Assembly: GCA_001995005.1 (NCBI GenBank)
Contig: MDJN01000048.1
Coordinates: 1-9,324, forward strand
Length of the DNA: 9,324 nucleotides
From: Candidatus Parepulonipiscium sp. PG-Nun2H_MBin03
Lineage (GTDB): Bacteria > Bacillota > Clostridia > Lachnospirales > Cellulosilyticaceae
Direction: 5' to 3'
Numbering within the stretch: position 1 is the first letter of the stretch; each line of letters starts with the position of its first letter. Shown one piece after another: positions 6,350 to 9,324 of the stretch. Under the pieces are notes generated by a model. The model made no database searches. It was not told the origin of the DNA and saw nothing but the letters and a program-made list of their open reading frames with translations. The translations under genes were made by a program, and so were the position numbers.

Positions 6350-7492
6350 ATGCCATGGGGAATATTAACAGGAGTTAGGCCAACTAAGATAGTTAGACGC
6401 TATCTTGAAGACGGTCTAACTACAGAACAAATAAAACAATTACTACACCAGAAATATCACATATCACCCGAAAAGATAGAGCTTATACTAGAGGTTGCAT
6501 TAAAAGAACAACAAGTATTAAAAACTAATACTAATAATGAGCTAAGCATTTATATTGGAATTCCATTTTGTCCGTCTAAATGCATATACTGCTCATTTAC
6601 ATCTTTTTCAGTACAACAAAAGGCCCCAAAGATAGACGCATATTTAAGAGCTCTTGCCGTTGAAATTAAAAGTATGCAAAAAAGTATAAATAAATATAAA
6701 ATTAGAACCATATATATAGGAGGAGGAACTCCAACAAGTTTAAATGATGCTCAACTAGAATTTTTATTGGATTCAATAAATACTACATTTGATGTTTCAA
6801 AAATTGACGAGTACACAGTTGAGGCGGGGCGCCCCGAAACTATAACGCTAAATAAATTAAAAATCATGAAAAAATATAACGTCAGTCGCATATCAATAAA
6901 TCCGCAATCTATGGTTCAATCAACTTTAGACTTAATAGGTAGAACGCATAGCGTAGATGATGTGTATACAGCTTTTTTAAATGCACAGGCAGTGGGATTT
7001 GATAATATAAATATGGATATTATAGTAGGTTTACCAGAAGAGAATATACAACATATTCAATATACCTTAGACTGTATGGATAAGTTATCTCCAACAAATA
7101 TAACTGTGCATACATTAGCAATAAAAACTGCATCTACATTAAAATATGATCAAGAAAAATATAATTTAGCACAAAGTAACATAATAAAGGATATGCTAGA
7201 ATATACACAAGATTATATGAAATGCCATGAGTTTAAACCGTATTATTTATATAGACAAAAAAACATATTAGGTAACTTTGAAAATGTAGGATATACAAAA
7301 GAGGGATATAGCTGTATTTATAATATCCAGATAATAGAAGAAGTCCAAACTATATTAGCAATGGGTGCAGGAGGTGCGAGCAAATTTATTAGTAACAATA
7401 TATTACAAAGATTTATTAATGTAAAAGGAGTAGAAGAATATATTGCAAGAATAGATGAGATGATAGAAAAGAAAAAATTATTATTGGAGTGA
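6350..7492 (+). CDS. hemZ: HemZ-like radical SAM coproporphyrinogen dehydrogenase, N-terminally shortened
   Basis: The 380-residue protein carries the radical SAM cluster motif CPSKCIYC (Cys74, Cys78, Cys81), the SAM-binding YIGGGTPTS (122-130), TVEAGRPETI typical of HemZ, SINPQSM, and GLPEE. HemZ/HemN-family enzymes use a 4Fe-4S cluster and S-adenosylmethionine to oxidatively decarboxylate coproporphyrinogen III without oxygen; HemZ activity is less firmly established than HemN. The start is odd. HemZ proteins I know have about 490-500 residues, and the conserved PWG.LTG.RP.K block comes after roughly 110. Here Met1 directly precedes PWGILTGVRPTK, and the frame upstream has a stop at 6308-6310. 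AGGA at 6338-6341, 8 nt upstream, supports ATG 6350, so the short form looks like a working gene. The upstream hydrolase ends 5 bases earlier and is intact. Confidence 0.85.
   Translation: MPWGILTGVRPTKIVRRYLEDGLTTEQIKQLLHQKYHISPEKIELILEVALKEQQVLKTNTNNELSIYIGIPFCPSKCIYCSFTSFSVQQKAPKIDAYLRALAVEIKSMQKSINKYKIRTIYIGGGTPTSLNDAQLEFLLDSINTTFDVSKIDEYTVEAGRPETITLNKLKIMKKYNVSRISINPQSMVQSTLDLIGRTHSVDDVYTAFLNAQAVGFDNINMDIIVGLPEENIQHIQYTLDCMDKLSPTNITVHTLAIKTASTLKYDQEKYNLAQSNIIKDMLEYTQDYMKCHEFKPYYLYRQKNILGNFENVGYTKEGYSCIYNIQIIEEVQTILAMGAGGASKFISNNILQRFINVKGVEEYIARIDEMIEKKKLLLE
6825..6836. repeat. All-GC 12-bp perfect palindrome inside hemZ
   Basis: CGGGGCGCCCCG at 6825-6836 is its own reverse complement and lies within codons for AGRPE of the HemZ TVEAGRPETI motif. 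Protein conservation explains the amino acids but not the codons: GGG and CCC are scarce in this AT-rich gene. It could form a small stable hairpin in the mRNA or be coincidence. Confidence 0.85.
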
Positions 7493-7498
7493 AAATAA

Positions 7499-9324
7499 AT
7501 GACAGATAAAATAGCAATTATATTAAATGGTTTTACAGGCTTTTTTGGCAAACATGAGATAAAAAATACACGCAACCAAAATATAACGTATGTATTAGAA
7601 AAAAATGATATTGCTAATATACTAGTAACTTTAGACAATGAGTTTACATGTATTCAAGAAGTATACATTATTAGCAGTGCACATTATCCTAAATATATGT
7701 TTAAGAAAGAGTTAAATAAATTAAATCTACATCGCTTAAATGTAAATTATTTTACGCCAAATAAAAGAGCAGAACAGTCTGCAGGAGAAATTATAAAATT
7801 TATTAGTGAGTTGCCTGTAAGTAAAGTAATATCTATAGGTATTAACAATGATATTACCAAACATCTTAATGCCACAACATATACTTTTGTTGATGAAAAA
7901 CAGATAAATGATAATATAGATTCAGATTATATATTAACGCTCAAAGTAGATAATATAGTACACCAAGTGAAGAAAAATAATTCTATACTTATATCTATTC
8001 CGACGATTAACCCTATACAAAAACTAAATAAAGTTAGAATTAGAGAGGAATTTTTACCCAATAGATATGTAAAAGCAAATCCCATGATTGAAACTAGCCT
8101 AACTAAACAAGAACTACGGGAAAAGTTAGGTTTAGCCAATGATACATTTATTATTGTAATAGCCAGTAATAGATTAGATATGTACATGACAGATGAATTT
8201 GTAAAAATGTGTATTAGCTTAACTGATAAACACAAAAATACTTATTTTGTTATTATAACTGATTTAGATAAACTACCTGAAAAAGTTATCCACAATAAGT
8301 TTAAAGTAATATTAGGATTGTCTAAGGCAAATGATATAATTGCGTGTAGTGATATATTTTTAAATCCTATTACAAAGTGGAATACTACTCTGGCAAAGAT
8401 AGCAATTTTAGCAAATGTACCTGTGATAAGCCTTAGTAATTTTGGAGGATATTTTACACAACTAGGTACTATGTTACCAAATGAGTTACTATGTGCTTCT
8501 ATAGATGAGATGCATAACTTATTAGATAAAATAATTATAGAACCGGAATATTATTTAGTCTATAAACAAATTACTAAATATCTAATAAATTCAATTTATG
8601 CTAATAAATGGACTAGATTACTAGATACTATATTAGAAACAGTGCATATAAATTACGATAAAAATATTAAACAACAGATATATAATGAATTTATAAATGA
8701 GCCAACATATTTAAGTTTAAACGAAATAATTGAATTTTACCCTGAGCAAATAGAAGAGAATATATTTATAGAAGAGATAGATAAATACTTATGTAATGAC
8801 CCATATTTAAAAGTAGTAGTCTTATCTTGCAAATTTATACTAAGTAAAAAGCAGGCTTATTTAGAAAAGATAAATAATATTATACAACAGTCAGTCTTTA
8901 ATATTATGCAAACTTATTATATATATTATCAAATAGAATTGAGTGCATTTAATAGTACAATAACTCTAGATTATAAGCAACGCTATAAAACTTATCAATT
9001 ATTATTTGATAGGTTTTTTAAAACAATTGATAAAAATAAATATACACCTATTACTGAGCAAACGAATATTGTAGTTGTAACTTGTATTCATCTATTAAAT
9101 GATGTGACGCATGCTCCTACAAAGACAACATTGGATTATTGTCATTCAATACAGAAATATTGTGGAAAAAAAGTGATATTAGTAGTAACGGGAGAACCTT
9201 CAAATGTAGGAATGGGAAATTTTTATGCGGATACTACAATAGAGCATATTCAGGTACAGGAAAAACTAAGTATAATAAATATAGAAGACCAACAAATATT
9301 AAGGTATCATCCGATTATGAGCGA
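7499..9324 (+). CDS. Large glycosyltransferase-like protein with a GT-B-like region and the start of a second domain (3' end outside window)
   Basis: The frame from ATG 7499 stays open to the last base, giving 608 codons with no stop. GGAG at 7486-7489, inside the hemZ end, lies 9 nt upstream, and the gap to hemZ is 6 bases. Residues 1-170 (MTDKIAIILNGFTGFFGKHE) are unrecognised. Residues about 178-330 resemble the second Rossmann half of GT-B glycosyltransferases: KVRIREEF, REKLGLANDTFIIVIASNRLD, then DIIACSDIFLNPIT and AKIAILANVPVISLSNFGG. Related enzymes as I recall them often have a glycine-rich GGGTS-type loop where this one reads ITKWNTT (291-297), so donor binding may be altered. Residues 340-515 are helical, Tyr/Ile/Asn-rich and unassigned. 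From residue 523 a new domain starts: NIVVVTCIHLLND, HAPTKTTLDYCHSI (538-551), KKVILVVTGE. I recall similar openings in clostridial surface glycosyltransferases. A cytosolic enzyme of surface glycan or protein glycosylation is inferred. Confidence 0.7.
   Translation, partial: MTDKIAIILNGFTGFFGKHEIKNTRNQNITYVLEKNDIANILVTLDNEFTCIQEVYIISSAHYPKYMFKKELNKLNLHRLNVNYFTPNKRAEQSAGEIIKFISELPVSKVISIGINNDITKHLNATTYTFVDEKQINDNIDSDYILTLKVDNIVHQVKKNNSILISIPTINPIQKLNKVRIREEFLPNRYVKANPMIETSLTKQELREKLGLANDTFIIVIASNRLDMYMTDEFVKMCISLTDKHKNTYFVIITDLDKLPEKVIHNKFKVILGLSKANDIIACSDIFLNPITKWNTTLAKIAILANVPVISLSNFGGYFTQLGTMLPNELLCASIDEMHNLLDKIIIEPEYYLVYKQITKYLINSIYANKWTRLLDTILETVHINYDKNIKQQIYNEFINEPTYLSLNEIIEFYPEQIEENIFIEEIDKYLCNDPYLKVVVLSCKFILSKKQAYLEKINNIIQQSVFNIMQTYYIYYQIELSAFNSTITLDYKQRYKTYQLLFDRFFKTIDKNKYTPITEQTNIVVVTCIHLLNDVTHAPTKTTLDYCHSIQKYCGKKVILVVTGEPSNVGMGNFYADTTIEHIQVQEKLSIINIEDQQILRYHPIMS

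Noticed and set aside
7318..7638. Minus-strand frame across the hemZ/glycosyltransferase junction
   Set aside because: It is antisense to two well-supported genes and lacks a ribosome binding site and recognisable domains. Other antisense frames at 493-693, 596-802, 2358-2783, 3166-3438, 3845-4123, 5062-5346 and 7927-8235 were dropped for the same reasons.

Overview
The window looks like chromosome from an AT-rich, low-GC member of the Bacillota, most likely a clostridial (Lachnospirales-like) bacterium. This rests on AGGAGG-type ribosome binding sites, strong A/T codon preference and a Firmicute gene set: MecA, RlmH, HemZ, a water-forming-type NADH oxidase and a LysM lysozyme. The lineage is inferred from content; no rRNA or other marker is present.

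Left part (1-1507): the 3' end of an NADH oxidase-type flavoprotein gene, closed by a perfect hairpin terminator. Next is a secreted or surface GH25 lysozyme with seven identical TDNTT units between catalytic domain and LysM. Its gene converges on a chemotaxis receptor gene, and one long hairpin between them can stop transcription both ways.

Middle part (1508-3884): two minus-strand genes, a methyl-accepting chemotaxis protein with almost no extracellular part and, upstream of it, the ClpC adaptor MecA. Between them lies a GC-rich, highly structured stretch of about 75 nt. It sits just downstream of a TATAAT box and ahead of the receptor's ribosome binding site, in the receptor's sense direction. 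It looks like a riboswitch or other cis-acting leader RNA, and I could not match it to a class I know. It is the best candidate here for something undescribed. A 324-base divergent region follows, with a promoter for mecA and two short perfect dyads in front of rlmH.

Right part (3885-9324): a tightly packed plus-strand operon of rlmH, a MATE transporter, a glyoxalase II-like metallo-beta-lactamase-fold hydrolase, a HemZ-like radical SAM protein lacking the family's N-terminal region, and a long glycosyltransferase-like gene that runs off the window. The last gene is open for 608 codons and appears to join a GT-B-like region to the start of a second, different glycosyltransferase-like domain. 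The operon mixes ribosome modification, efflux, hydrolase, porphyrin-type radical SAM and glycan functions, so linkage probably reflects shared expression, not one pathway.

I see no tRNA, rRNA, CRISPR array, insertion sequence, phage gene or replication origin.
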